From an uncultured Slackia sp. (GTDB lineage Bacteria; Actinomycetota; Coriobacteriia; Coriobacteriales; Eggerthellaceae): a DNA stretch of 39,015 bases. The notes beneath the pieces were generated by a model. The model was not told the origin of the DNA and did no database searches. It was given only the letters and a program-made list of their open reading frames with translations. The translations under genes were made by a program, and so were the position numbers. This document shows, piece after piece, positions 30,630 to 38,976 of this stretch; position 1 is the stretch's first letter; each line of letters begins with the position of its first letter. The DNA is taken from NCBI GenBank assembly GCA_937895975.1, contig CALBLG010000077.1:1-39015 (forward strand). The letters run 5' to 3'.

Positions 30630-31670
30630 CTACCAAAGTCCCAGAGCATGCTGCGCGGCCAGGCTCACGCACGCGATGGCGATCCAGCATGCCGCGCCAA
30701 GCACGATGGGTTTCGCGCCCGATTTCACCAGGCCAACCACGTCGGTGTTCAGGCCGATGGCCGCCATCGCCATCACGATGAAGAACTTGCTTGCAAATTT
30801 GAGCGGCTCGAACACCGAAAGATCGATGCCCACTGCGCTTGCGGCGGTGGCCACGATGGACGCGCATACGAACAGCACGATGAACGTGGGCAGCGCGCGC
30901 TTCAGACTGAAGGCGCTCGTGGGTGCTTTCCCGTCTGCGAGCGCGGCCTTGCGCTCGCGTGAGGAAACCCACAGCGCCAGCACGAACGTGATGGGGATAA
31001 TGGCCAGGGTGCGCGTCAGCTTCACGATAGTGGCGTAGTCGAGCGCATTCGCGCCGGGGTGCATGCCGTCCCACACGGCCGCTGCTGCCGTGACCGACGA
31101 GGTGTCGTTGACGGCCGTGCCCGCGAACAAGCCGAAACCGTCGTTTGTCATGCCAATTGCATCGCCGAGCGTGGGAAATATCAACGCGGCCAGCACGTTG
31201 AACAGGAACACGACCGAAATGGCGTGCGCGACTTCCTGATCGTTCGCTTTAATGACGGGGGCAGTTGCGGCGATGGCCGAGCCTCCGCAAATCGACGACC
31301 CCACGCCGATCAGCGTTGCCGTGCGACCGGGGACGCGCAGCGCGTGGCATAGGATGAACGCCGTGAGCAACGATGCCGCGATGGTGGATGCGATAACCGG
31401 CAACGAGGAGGCGCCGACCTGCGCGATCTGCGTGAGAGGCAGCCCGAAGCCGAGCAGTACGACGGCCGTTTGCAGCACTTTCTTCGACGTGAACTTGATG
31501 CCTGCGGCGGCGGTACCCTTTTCCTTCCAAAACGCGCCAATCGCCATACCCGCCAATATTGCGAATACGGCGCCGCCCACGATGGGCACGGCGGCTCCTA
31601 AAAACCAGCAGACAATGGCGAGGGCGGCGCTTGCGGCGATGCCGGGCGCAAGGTTGCGGATCGTATTCAT
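30630..31670 (-). CDS. YeiH/PSE-family putative sulfate exporter
   Basis: A 346-residue membrane protein with about ten hydrophobic helices. Family blocks include VLLGFGLPLTQIAQVGASSL, VGSSICGGSAIAATAPVIKA, and GTAVNDTSSVTAAAAVW. The family is called putative sulfate exporter; the transported anion is not established for most members. ATG 31670 (MNTIRNLAPGIAASAAL) starts just before the first helix; the frame is open to 31799 but the extra 43 residues are polar. No regulator is adjacent. It is divergent from the carbonic anhydrase gene. Confidence 0.85.
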   Translation of the reverse strand: MNTIRNLAPGIAASAALAIVCWFLGAAVPIVGGAVFAILAGMAIGAFWKEKGTAAAGIKFTSKKVLQTAVVLLGFGLPLTQIAQVGASSLPVIASTIAASLLTAFILCHALRVPGRTATLIGVGSSICGGSAIAATAPVIKANDQEVAHAISVVFLFNVLAALIFPTLGDAIGMTNDGFGLFAGTAVNDTSSVTAAAAVWDGMHPGANALDYATIVKLTRTLAIIPITFVLALWVSSRERKAALADGKAPTSAFSLKRALPTFIVLFVCASIVATAASAVGIDLSVFEPLKFASKFFIVMAMAAIGLNTDVVGLVKSGAKPIVLGAACWIAIACVSLAAQHALGLW

Positions 31671-32022
31671 GCGTTTCTTTCTGATATGGAGCTTCGTGCT
31701 GCTGGCGTGAAACTCAGCTTTCGTTGCGAGCAGCTCGGCGTTTTCAGGCGAGGCGTAACTATACGACTGCAGGCATCGCGGCAAAGGGCTCTGCAACACA
31801 AAACCATGGACATGCGCGCATTGCGTGCTTGCTCGGCGTCGCTTCGGTAGGCCTCCACGCGCGCTTCACGTTGTGCTTGTATCGTTTATCGCGATAGGCA
31901 AATGGGGCACGCTTGGTTTCGCCGTTTGTAAAATCCGACGCGCATGCTTGGGCGGGCTTTTGAGATTTCGGCCGAGGACGCGAAGCGTCGACGTGCTGCA
32001 TGCATTTTTCAGGAGGCTCGGT
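31671..32022. other. Divergent intergenic region, weak minus-strand promoter only
   Basis: TATAGT on the minus strand (31763-31758) with TTTGCC 16 nt upstream could drive the YeiH-family gene. I see no gene, repeat or clear promoter for the carbonic anhydrase in the rest. Confidence 0.4.
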
Positions 32023-32604
32023 ATGACCCATGCTAACGACAACCTTTCGGCAAACGAGGCAATTGCCCGCCTTCGTGCGGGCAATGAGCGCTACATTGCG
32101 GCATCCTGCGCACAAGGCGACATCTCCTCCGAACTGCGCAAGGCGACGTTCGAGCAGGGCCAGGCGCCCTATGCCATCGTGCTCGCGTGCTCCGATTCGC
32201 GCGTGATTCCCGAGGCCATTTTCTCGGCGGGCATCGGAGAGCTGTTCGTGATTCGCGTTGCCGGCAATGTGGTCGACAACCATCAGCTCGGCAGCATCGA
32301 ATATGCCGAAGACCACCTGGGCTGCAACCTCGTGGTGGTGCTAGGTCATACGGCGTGCGGAGCGGTCGATGCCGCCATGCACCACGAGCCTTACGGCACG
32401 GTGAAATTCATCACCGACGAAATCGCCGACGCCATCGGCGACGAGCGCGACGAGGCCGCCGCATGCTTGGCGAACGTCGCGCACAGCGTGCGGCGCATCG
32501 AGGAAAGCCGCCAGGTTCGACGCGACGAGCAAGAGCACGGGTTGCGCGTGGTTGGCGCGCTCTACCACACCGATTCCGGACTGGTCGAATTCTTGGATGT
32601 CTAG
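32023..32604 (+). CDS. Beta-carbonic anhydrase
   Basis: A 193-residue beta-class carbonic anhydrase. Zinc ligands are C56 in CSDSRV, H109 and C112 in GHTACG; D58 and R60 form the catalytic dyad. VIRVAGNVVDN follows the first motif as usual. It interconverts CO2 and bicarbonate in the cytoplasm. The ribosome-binding site AGGAGG lies 6 nt before ATG 32023, a textbook start; the longer open frame back to 31825 is not needed. It stands alone on the plus strand. Confidence 0.93.
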   Translation: MTHANDNLSANEAIARLRAGNERYIAASCAQGDISSELRKATFEQGQAPYAIVLACSDSRVIPEAIFSAGIGELFVIRVAGNVVDNHQLGSIEYAEDHLGCNLVVVLGHTACGAVDAAMHHEPYGTVKFITDEIADAIGDERDEAAACLANVAHSVRRIEESRQVRRDEQEHGLRVVGALYHTDSGLVEFLDV

Positions 32605-32682
32605 GGGTGCAGCAAACGAGTTGGTTTTTGCCTAAGCCAGTCAAGAAACGGCTGCAAGGCAACCGCCGCAATATGCCTCGCT

Positions 32683-32931
32683 TTAGTATGCAGGTAGGGG
32701 CTTGTGCCCAAGCCTCAGAAAAAGGAAGGAGCCCTTGCGGGCTCCTTCTTGCTGCATATTGGCCTTCCAGGCGCGTTTCGTTTTGGCCCGGTTGTACTTC
32801 GTGTCGCCATGCACGCCATGGCCGCAGGCGTAGCCGTTATAGCGCGGCTTTTTCGCCAGCGTGGCCTCTTCGGCCGTCATGCGCCATATCGCGCCCGATT
32901 TCGACGGTCGCTTCGAACGTTTCGCAGACAT
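32683..32931 (-). CDS. Small basic hypothetical protein with hairpin inside its 3' end
   Basis: An 82-residue protein: MSAKRSKRPSKSGAIWRMTA, then KKPRYNGYACGHGVHGDTKY, then NRAKTKRAWKANMQQEGARK and a hydrophobic-basic tail. AGAGGAGG lies about 10 nt before the ATG. The first 68 residues look well-formed, basic and possibly nucleic-acid binding; function unknown. The tail (GSFLFLRLGHKPLPAY) overlaps a perfect terminator hairpin at 32726-32747, which is odd for a coding end. The original stop may have been lost by a small mutation. Confidence 0.65.
   Translation of the reverse strand: MSAKRSKRPSKSGAIWRMTAEEATLAKKPRYNGYACGHGVHGDTKYNRAKTKRAWKANMQQEGARKGSFLFLRLGHKPLPAY
32716..32747 (-). terminator. 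Terminator hairpin within the small basic ORF
   Basis: AAGGAGCCC (32726-32734) pairs with GGGCTCCTT (32739-32747) with a 4-nt loop. On the minus strand it is followed by CCTTTTTCTG, so it should terminate transcripts of the small basic gene. Confidence 0.75.
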
Positions 32932-33148
32932 CGCTCCTACCTCCTCTCGCAAACTTGGCATGTCTGGCATTCTAGCAGCTCAAAGGTGGCATTAATCCAA
33001 TTTCTGGGAGATGTGGGATTTGCTGCGTCTCGTTATGGGGTTCATGTCTGGTTGACCCTGCTTGAGCTTGGGACCTGGACCTCCGATTCGTTTCGAAGTG
33101 CGGCAAATCACATTCACGAAAGGCTGCGCGTACAAGATTGCTTGAATG

Positions 33149-33310
33149 CTGGCACTTTTTCTAGTTTCTGGGGCTATATTTGCGATCAGAGTTTGTAAGG
33201 CGCGCAAATTGCTGATAGAAAGACCTATTGAGACGCTAATTTGCATTCCTGGCTTTCTATGGTGCGTTTGTTTGACGACTCTTGGCCCCAGAAACTAGAA
33301 AAAGTGCCAG
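33149..33310. repeat. 162-bp element with 26-bp perfect inverted ends
   Basis: The left end (33149-33174) begins CTGGCACTTTTTC and ends TTTCTGGGGC; the right end (33285-33310) is its exact reverse complement. The 110 bp between them have no clear gene. It lies 26 bp past the stop of the second nuclease-fold gene. No target-site duplication is apparent. Confidence 0.85.
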
Positions 33311-33336
33311 AATTTCGAAATAATCATGCGCAAGAA

Positions 33337-34365
33337 CTATTCATCGCCCCATCCTACGTTGGCGATGGGGCTTTCAATGACTTGGCCGGCCCTCTGAGAT
33401 AGGGCATATTGCGACTTCAAGACGCTTGAACCGTCAAGGAGGTCGTGCCTAATCAATTTGTGGCGCATTGCGAAAATATCCTCGTTGGGGATGCGTATTC
33501 GTCCACCCATGAGCAGCGCAAGCTGATGGGCAATTTTTTGCGTTTCGCGTATGCTGCGCAATTGCGCCGTGGTGAGGGTGACAACCCCGATCTTCGACGA
33601 GATGAGCGCATTCTTTCGCCGTGCATCGTTTGCGATGCGGGAATCGTCCCCATGGAATGCGTCGCTGTCGTATTCGAGGCACGTACGGTGATTTCTCCAG
33701 AAAATATCGGGTTCCAGGGTGTCGACGCCGGCTATTTTGCGCACTGGGGCAGAGAGGGCGATCCTCCGATTGAGCTCGGCTCCGCGCAGGCAATACCCTC
33801 CGCGATAATACGGGAGGGTGAAAATGAGCGCAGCGGCTGTTTCCATGGGAGATCTCGATCTATCGAGGGCGTATTGCGCCGCTGTTGCGCAATCGGATGA
33901 CCCGTGCAATCCTTTCGCTCTTTCGCAAAAGGATGAGATTTTTGAGACGCTTGTAAGGGGCGTCCTTTTCACGAGCGTATTGTCGGACCCGACGATGGTG
34001 AATAGGCCGCAGAATTCGCACATTATGCCTACGAGCTCCGCGAACGAAAGAAGGGGTGCTATCTGCAAAAGGGTCAGTTCTGGCGAGGCGATAAGCCGCT
34101 GGGCGGAAATGGCGCAGATTGAGCCATGCGGAAGGCTGGGACACGCGAGATGCCTCATTGTGATGGCATCCTTGTTTTTATGCTTGGTCGATGTGAGGCC
34201 GTGCAATGGATAAGAAAGCAATCCCATTCCAGAAAACCATTCGAAATCGTTGGCATCGAAATTACGGGGTGCGTTTGCGCGGCACGGCTCGGGCGCGGAA
34301 AAACCCGGCGTACCGACGAGGCGCCAATATTCGAAAGCGGAAACATGAGATAGAAGACTCGGCAT
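33337..34365 (-). CDS. Nuclease-fold (DUF559/Vsr-like) protein, paralogue 2
   Basis: A 342-residue protein related to the product at 9.1 kb. It starts MPSLLSHVSAFEYWRLVG. The C-terminal part has SPMETAAALIFTLPYYRGGY, LNRRIALSA, then DIFWRNHRTCLEYDSDAFHG (E231, D233, D235, H238) and NDARRKNALISSKIGVVTLT. These blocks line up with the first paralogue in order and spacing, yet overall identity looks low, so the two are old duplicates or separate arrivals. The acidic strand and helix pattern suggests a PD-(D/E)XK endonuclease fold; activity is not demonstrated. GGAGG precedes ATG 34365, which excludes the 98-residue N-terminal extension of the open frame. A 26-bp inverted repeat element lies beyond its stop. 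Confidence 0.72.
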   Translation of the reverse strand: MPSLLSHVSAFEYWRLVGTPGFSAPEPCRANAPRNFDANDFEWFSGMGLLSYPLHGLTSTKHKNKDAITMRHLACPSLPHGSICAISAQRLIASPELTLLQIAPLLSFAELVGIMCEFCGLFTIVGSDNTLVKRTPLTSVSKISSFCERAKGLHGSSDCATAAQYALDRSRSPMETAAALIFTLPYYRGGYCLRGAELNRRIALSAPVRKIAGVDTLEPDIFWRNHRTCLEYDSDAFHGDDSRIANDARRKNALISSKIGVVTLTTAQLRSIRETQKIAHQLALLMGGRIRIPNEDIFAMRHKLIRHDLLDGSSVLKSQYALSQRAGQVIESPIANVGWGDE

Positions 34366-34652
34366 GGGGCCTCCGTTCGTGGAAGGACAACCGCATTGTA
34401 TAGCGCGGCGATTGCTTGCGAATAGTTGGGTCGGCTGCGGTTGACGAGGCGTTTCCTTTCGATCGCGAGCTTGGACGCCGCGCCTCGGCGAGAGCGCGGA
34501 GGCGGGGTGTGCGCGTGAACCGAGATCGCCGGCTTGGAGTGCGGTCGCGGCAACCGCCGTGGAGCTTGGGGCTCGGTATGAAGAGCCCCAGCCTTGGTGT
34601 GAAACCTGGGCATTGGTGTAAATTGGGCGCGTTATGAGGGCTGCGAAATGGT
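34366..34652. other. Intergenic, no gene recognised
   Basis: A small hairpin GGGGCTC/GAGCCCC occurs at about 34566-34587. Frames through this region on the minus strand are open but have no start signal and Pro/Arg-rich composition typical of chance ORFs. Confidence 0.5.
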
Positions 34653-34683
34653 TTGACATCGAGTGCGGTCAAAGGGGTAAAGT
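34653..34683 (+). promoter_or_regulatory. MerR-type promoter before the iron-sulfur flavoprotein gene
   Basis: TTGACA (34653-34658), a 19-nt spacer and TAAAGT (34678-34683). The spacer carries CGAGTG and CAAAGG, in the same positions as GGAGTG and CAAGG in the promoter at 2094-2124. Confidence 0.65.
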
Positions 34684-34733
34684 TTCCATGTTCGAATAAC
34701 GCGCCGGACGGTGCTTTTCTTAAAGGGGGATTC

Positions 34734-35363
34734 ATGAAGGTTCTTATGGTAAATGGCAGCCCGAAAGCAAAGGGCAATACGGCGGCCGCGCTTGCCGAGG
34801 TGGGCGCGGCGCTTGATAGCCACGGCATTGAGTGGGAGGTCTTCCAGCTCGGCGGCAAGCCCGTGCGCGATTGCATCGGGTGCGGAAAGTGCCGCGAGAC
34901 GGAAGGGCTGTCGTGCATCTTCGACGACGATATGGTGAATAGCCTGATCGAGGCCGCGAAAACGGCCGACGGCTTCGTGTTCGGCACGCCGGTGTATTAC
35001 GCGCATCCAACGGGCCGCATCCTTTCGGTGCTCGACCGCGCGTTTTATGCGGGCGGCGCGGCGTTTTGCCACAAGCCGGGCGCGGCCGTGGCCGTTGCGC
35101 GCCGGGGAGGCATCACGGCGTCGTTCGATGTGCTGAACAAGTATTTCACCATCAACCAAATGCCCATCGTCTCGTCAACGTATTGGAACGGCGTGCACGG
35201 GCGCGTGCCGGGCGAGGCGGCGCTCGATGAAGAAGGAATGCGTACGATGCGCAACATCGGCCACAACATGGCATGGATGCTGCAGTGCATCGAGCTCGGC
35301 CGCGAAAACGGCATCGAGCCCCCGGTCGCCGAAACAGGCGCCATGACGAACTTCGTTCGATAG
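34734..35363 (+). CDS. NADPH-dependent FMN reductase/iron-sulfur flavoprotein
   Basis: A 209-residue flavodoxin-fold protein. MKVLMVNGSPKAKGNTAAAL is the FMN-phosphate loop of the family. DCIGCGKCRETEGLSC gives the compact C-x2-C-x2-C-x7-C cysteine set found in iron-sulfur flavoproteins that hold a 4Fe-4S cluster. GTPVYYAHPTGRILSVLDRA is the second flavin-contact region. It probably transfers electrons in the cytoplasm; the partner is unknown. AAAGGGGGA precedes ATG 34734. The MerR-type promoter 50 bp upstream suggests induction by redox or electrophile stress (inference). A terminator follows at 35503-35543. Confidence 0.87.
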   Translation: MKVLMVNGSPKAKGNTAAALAEVGAALDSHGIEWEVFQLGGKPVRDCIGCGKCRETEGLSCIFDDDMVNSLIEAAKTADGFVFGTPVYYAHPTGRILSVLDRAFYAGGAAFCHKPGAAVAVARRGGITASFDVLNKYFTINQMPIVSSTYWNGVHGRVPGEAALDEEGMRTMRNIGHNMAWMLQCIELGRENGIEPPVAETGAMTNFVR

Positions 35364-35502
35364 CCTTAAGGGCATCTTCGGGTTTGGCCAAGATTGGCCG
35401 CGGCGGCGGCCGACGCGCATGCCACTGTGGCGCGGTGTGCGCTGGCGCCAGCGAGCCAATCGCGGCTTGGCGCGCTCCGACCGCACGCTTTGCGTCTCAT
35501 AG

Positions 35503-35543
35503 AAACGCTCCTAGCCGATGTGTTCTCGGTTAGGAGCGTTTTT
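35503..35543 (+). terminator. Rho-independent terminator after the flavoprotein gene
   Basis: AAACGCTCCTA (35503-35513) pairs with TAGGAGCGTTT (35531-35541), extended inside by GCCGA/TCGGT, and runs into TTTTT. Confidence 0.92.
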
Positions 35544-35596
35544 GTATGCGGCGGCAATTCTTGGGGCCCTCGACCGGTCCCGCGAATGTTCGCTCG

Positions 35597-37072
35597 CTAC
35601 GCCGCCGCCTTGTGGTGCTTCGCGGCGGCCGCCTGCGCCTCACGCACACCGGCGTAGGCGCGGTGGCGCGCGAAGAAGAACAGCGCGACCATGGTGGCGC
35701 CCGTCACGGTCCAGGTGACGGGGTAGATGTTCATGAGCGTGGTGTAGTCGTGCATTGACGGGAATATCCATAAGATGAAAACGATGCGCAAAAGGCACGA
35801 CCCCACGATAACAACGATAGTGGGCAGCACCGACCACCCCATGCCGCGCATGGCCCCCGCGGTAATTTCGTAGCTTACCGGCATGCATTCCAGCAGTTCA
35901 ACGTGCCACATGCGAATGGTGCCGTAGCTTAACGCGCCCGCTTCGGTGGTGAAGGCCCCCAGCGATATATCGCCCAGGCCCACGAACAGGGCGCTTAATG
36001 CAATCGTGCTTACGAGCGCGGACGTCACGCAAATCTTCACGATGGAATCGCAGCGTTTCAGGTTGCCCGCGGCGAAATTCTGCCCGATGAACGTGACGGC
36101 GGCCTGCGAGAACGCACTCGTGAAGAAGTACGTGTAGTACTCGTAGTTCATGGCTGCGGCCGAGCCCGCCGTGGAATCGGCGCCGAAGCTGTTGATAGCC
36201 GCCTGGATGACAACGTTGGAAAGCGAGAACACCATCGACTGCAGCCCGGAAGGCAGGCCGATGTACAGCAGCATTTTCAGTGCCTTGGGGTCGACGCGCA
36301 CATGGCGCAGATCGAGGCGGAACGCCTCTTCCTCGTGCAGCAGCATGCGCACCACGATGGCCGCAGAAAGCGCGTTTGCCACGTCTGTGGCAACGGCGAT
36401 GCCGATAACGCCCGCGTTGAACACGGTAACGGCAACCACGTTCAGCACCACGTTCAGCACCATGGCCGCGGCGAGCGCGTACAGCGGGCGGCGCGTGTCG
36501 CCTTTCGCACGCAGCACGGCCGAGCCGAAGTTGTATGCCAAGAAGAAGATGCTGCCCGCGAAATAGATGCGCAGGTACCATGCCGCCTCCTCGGTGGCCT
36601 CGGGCGGCATGCCGATGGCTTCGAGAATCGGTCCGGTGGCGGCGATGCCGACGATGGTAAGCCCGATGGCGCCGACGACTGTCACGACGGCCGTGGTTTG
36701 CACGGCGCCATGCACCAAGTCCATGCGTCCGTGGCCGATACGGATGGCAATCGCGACGTTCGCGCCGACGGAAAGGCCCACGAATAGGCCGATGAGCAGG
36801 GAAATCACGGGTGCTACGCCGCCGACGGCCGCAAGCGCCTCGCTGTTGATGAAGCGGCCCGCCACCACGGCGTCGGCCGAGTTGAACAGCTGCGAGATGA
36901 TCGACGAAAGCGCCAGCGGAATCGAGAACAAGATGATTTTGCCCAGAAGCGGGCCGTGCAGCATGTCGATGCTGTTCGACTTCTTCGCCGGCTTTCGCCC
37001 GCTTTCGGCGCTTGACTGCTGCGAGGGGTTTTCGGGGGCGTTGCTTGGTGCGTGGGTGCTGGAAGTGCTCAT
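35597..37072 (-). CDS. MATE-family efflux transporter
   Basis: A 491-residue MATE protein with about 12 hydrophobic helices after a polar Ser/Pro/Lys-rich tail of about 35 residues. Family features include LLGKIILFSIPLALSSIISQ, LFNSADAVVAGRFINSEALA, and GLPSGLQSMVFSLSNVVIQA starting the second half. MATE proteins expel cationic compounds using sodium or proton gradients; the substrate is unknown. ATG 37072 is preferred, with weak AGAAAG upstream; the start near MLHGPLLGK is possible. An inverted repeat 41-64 bp before the start may be an operator. No regulator gene is adjacent. Confidence 0.9.
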   Translation of the reverse strand: MSTSSTHAPSNAPENPSQQSSAESGRKPAKKSNSIDMLHGPLLGKIILFSIPLALSSIISQLFNSADAVVAGRFINSEALAAVGGVAPVISLLIGLFVGLSVGANVAIAIRIGHGRMDLVHGAVQTTAVVTVVGAIGLTIVGIAATGPILEAIGMPPEATEEAAWYLRIYFAGSIFFLAYNFGSAVLRAKGDTRRPLYALAAAMVLNVVLNVVAVTVFNAGVIGIAVATDVANALSAAIVVRMLLHEEEAFRLDLRHVRVDPKALKMLLYIGLPSGLQSMVFSLSNVVIQAAINSFGADSTAGSAAAMNYEYYTYFFTSAFSQAAVTFIGQNFAAGNLKRCDSIVKICVTSALVSTIALSALFVGLGDISLGAFTTEAGALSYGTIRMWHVELLECMPVSYEITAGAMRGMGWSVLPTIVVIVGSCLLRIVFILWIFPSMHDYTTLMNIYPVTWTVTGATMVALFFFARHRAYAGVREAQAAAAKHHKAAA

Positions 37073-37112
37073 ATATGCTGTGGTGCTTTCTGCGCCCGGG
37101 GCGCTGTGTTTC

Positions 37113-37136
37113 AACCGTGTAACGTGCTCAACGGTT
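37113..37136 (-). promoter_or_regulatory. Inverted repeat before the MATE gene, operator candidate
   Basis: AACCGT (37113-37118) and ACGGTT (37131-37136) are perfect inverted arms with a 12-nt spacer, 41 bp ahead of the start codon. The layout suits a TetR- or MarR-type repressor, which is not in the window. Confidence 0.45.
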
Positions 37137-37333
37137 ATACAACCGCGACGCCGCTCCAGGGCAAGCGAACACGCGAAGCGCACACACAACGCCAACAACC
37201 TGCACAGATTTGGAGGCACTGTGCGACGGACCACCTTCGGCCATCGCCGCCGCGCGCTAGCAGCCCGAATTGACTGAAAGGTTCCCGTTTGCTTGCCTAT
37301 GGCGCTGCTCTTTTGCGTTCAATGTCCGATTTT

Positions 37334-37381
37334 CGTCCACTACGGCGCTTGTTTGTGGTCAAAAAGTCGACTTTAAACGCA
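37334..37381 (+). repeat. 48-nt imperfect direct repeat, copy A
   Basis: CGTCCACT at 37334, then 22 nt later TGGTCAAAAAGTCGACTTT (37356-37374) and AAACGCA. Spacing and sequence match copy B at 37512-37559. Confidence 0.75.
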
Positions 37382-37491
37382 CTGCCGAAGGTGAAAAGTC
37401 CATTTCGAAGCGAGAAACGCTCTCCTGTCTTGTTGCGAACTGGGCTTTTCCCGGTGCGAGCGCATGTTTTTGTCAGCTTGGACGGTATTCA

Positions 37492-37504
37492 TGCGTTCAA
37501 AGTC
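37492..37504 (-). repeat. Inverted partial copy of the GTCGACTTT repeat
   Basis: TGCGTTCAAAGTC is the reverse complement of GACTTTGAACGCA in copy B, 42 bp further on. Confidence 0.65.
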
Positions 37505-37511
37505 TCACTCC

Positions 37512-37559
37512 CGTCCACTTTGGAGCCAATAGTTGGTCAAAAAGTCGACTTTGAACGCA
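37512..37559 (+). repeat. 48-nt imperfect direct repeat, copy B
   Basis: CGTCCACT at 37512, TGGTCAAAAAGTCGACTTT at 37534-37552, then GAACGCA. The 19-nt core is identical to copy A. No gene is seen in the 540-bp gap between the MATE and permease genes. Confidence 0.75.
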
Positions 37560-37611
37560 GTAGGGAAGGCATAGCAGCCCAAAGGAGCGGCAAACGCCCA
37601 AACGCGCCAGG

Positions 37612-38976
37612 TTACTGCAGCGTGAGCCTGTGCTCCTCTTCCTGCAAATCGCCCTCGTCGAACACGTAGTCTTTGCCGGGCAGCGCCGCGTTCAGCACAA
37701 TGCCCGCAAGCGAGCCTATGGCCAGGCCCGAAAGCGAAATCACGATGCCAGAGACTTCAAACGTAATCGCGCCGGCCGAGCTGTACGCGATGCCGATCGA
37801 CAGCACCAACACGATGGCCGCCACCAGCACGTTGCGGCTTTTCTGGAAATCGACGTGGTTTTCCACGAGGTTGCGCACGCCCACGGCCGAAATCATGCCA
37901 TACAGCACGAGCGATACGCCGCCGATGACGCACGACGGCATGGCGCCGATCACCGCGGCGAACTTCGGGCAGAACGAAAGCGCGACGGCGCAGCACGCCG
38001 CGATGCGCACGACGCGCGGGTCGAACACGCGGGTCAGCGCCAGCACGCCGGTGTTTTCGCCGTACGTGGTGTTTGCCGGCGCGCCGAACAGCGATGCCAG
38101 AATGGTGGCCAGGCCGTCGCCGAGCAGCGTGCGGTGCAGGCCGGGGTTGGCGATGTAGTTGCGCTCGCACGTGGAGCTGATGGCCGAAATGTCGCCGATG
38201 TGCTCAATCATGGTGGCGAAGGCGAGCGGCATGATGGTGATGATGGCGGTGATGGCCAGGCCGGCGTCGAACTGCGGCCCGATGAGCGAGAACACCGTCT
38301 CGTTCCAGACGAATGGCAGGCCCACCCACGCGGCGGTCGCCACACCCGAGAAATCGACCTCGCCCATGGCAGCCGCAGCGGCGTAGCTTACCACCACGCC
38401 AATCAGGATGGGGATGATTTTCACCATGCCGCGCCCCCAGATGTTGCACACAACGATGGTCGCGATGGCGATGATGGCGACGACCCAATTCGTCGAGCAG
38501 TTCGAAATGGCCGAGCTTGCCAGTATGAGGCCGATGCAAATCACGATGGGACCCGTGACCACGGGCGGGAAGAAGCGCATGACGCGCGCGGGGCCGAATG
38601 CGCGGAACAGCGCCGAAAGCACCAGGTACAGCAGGCCCGCGCAGGCGACGCCCAGGCATGCGTAGGGCAGAAGGTTCGCCTCGCCGTTCGGCGCGATGGC
38701 GGCGTACCCTGCGATGAACGCGAACGACGAGCCCAGAAACGCGGGCACTTTCCCTTCCGATAAGAAGTGGAACAGCAGTGTGCCCAGTCCCGCGAACAGC
38801 AGCGTGTCGCTGACCGAAAGGCCGGTGAGCACCGGCACCAAAATGGTGGCGCCGAACATGGCGAACATGTGCTGGATGCCCAGCACGAACATGCGCGGGC
38901 GGCCGAGCGCGGTTGCGTCGTAAACGGCTGGCGGCGTTTCGCTTTCGACGGCGGCGGAGCGTGCGTTTTCGCTCAT
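37612..38976 (-). CDS. uraA: NCS2-family nucleobase permease, uracil-type
   Basis: A 454-residue nucleobase:cation symporter-2 protein with 12-14 hydrophobic helices. The family opening is GIQHMFAMFGATILVPVLTG; later FPPVVTGPIVICIGLILA, and EHIGDISAISS in the substrate-binding helix, where UraA-type members have the catalytic Glu. GENTGVLALTRVFDPRVVRI follows as usual. It likely imports uracil or a related base with protons; xanthine or other bases cannot be excluded. ATG 38976 is chosen since GAAGG lies about 8 nt upstream; the open frame extends 12 codons further to 39012. No terminator with a clear U-tract was found after its stop. Confidence 0.88.
   Translation of the reverse strand: MSENARSAAVESETPPAVYDATALGRPRMFVLGIQHMFAMFGATILVPVLTGLSVSDTLLFAGLGTLLFHFLSEGKVPAFLGSSFAFIAGYAAIAPNGEANLLPYACLGVACAGLLYLVLSALFRAFGPARVMRFFPPVVTGPIVICIGLILASSAISNCSTNWVVAIIAIATIVVCNIWGRGMVKIIPILIGVVVSYAAAAAMGEVDFSGVATAAWVGLPFVWNETVFSLIGPQFDAGLAITAIITIMPLAFATMIEHIGDISAISSTCERNYIANPGLHRTLLGDGLATILASLFGAPANTTYGENTGVLALTRVFDPRVVRIAACCAVALSFCPKFAAVIGAMPSCVIGGVSLVLYGMISAVGVRNLVENHVDFQKSRNVLVAAIVLVLSIGIAYSSAGAITFEVSGIVISLSGLAIGSLAGIVLNAALPGKDYVFDEGDLQEEEHRLTLQ

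Noticed and set aside
32992..33246. Minus-strand 84-codon frame through the 26-bp repeat
   Set aside because: It crosses an inverted repeat arm, lacks a start signal and has no recognisable motif; the opposite strand is equally open.
37630..38763. Long plus-strand frame opposite the uracil permease
   Set aside because: Same antisense effect; composition is not protein-like.
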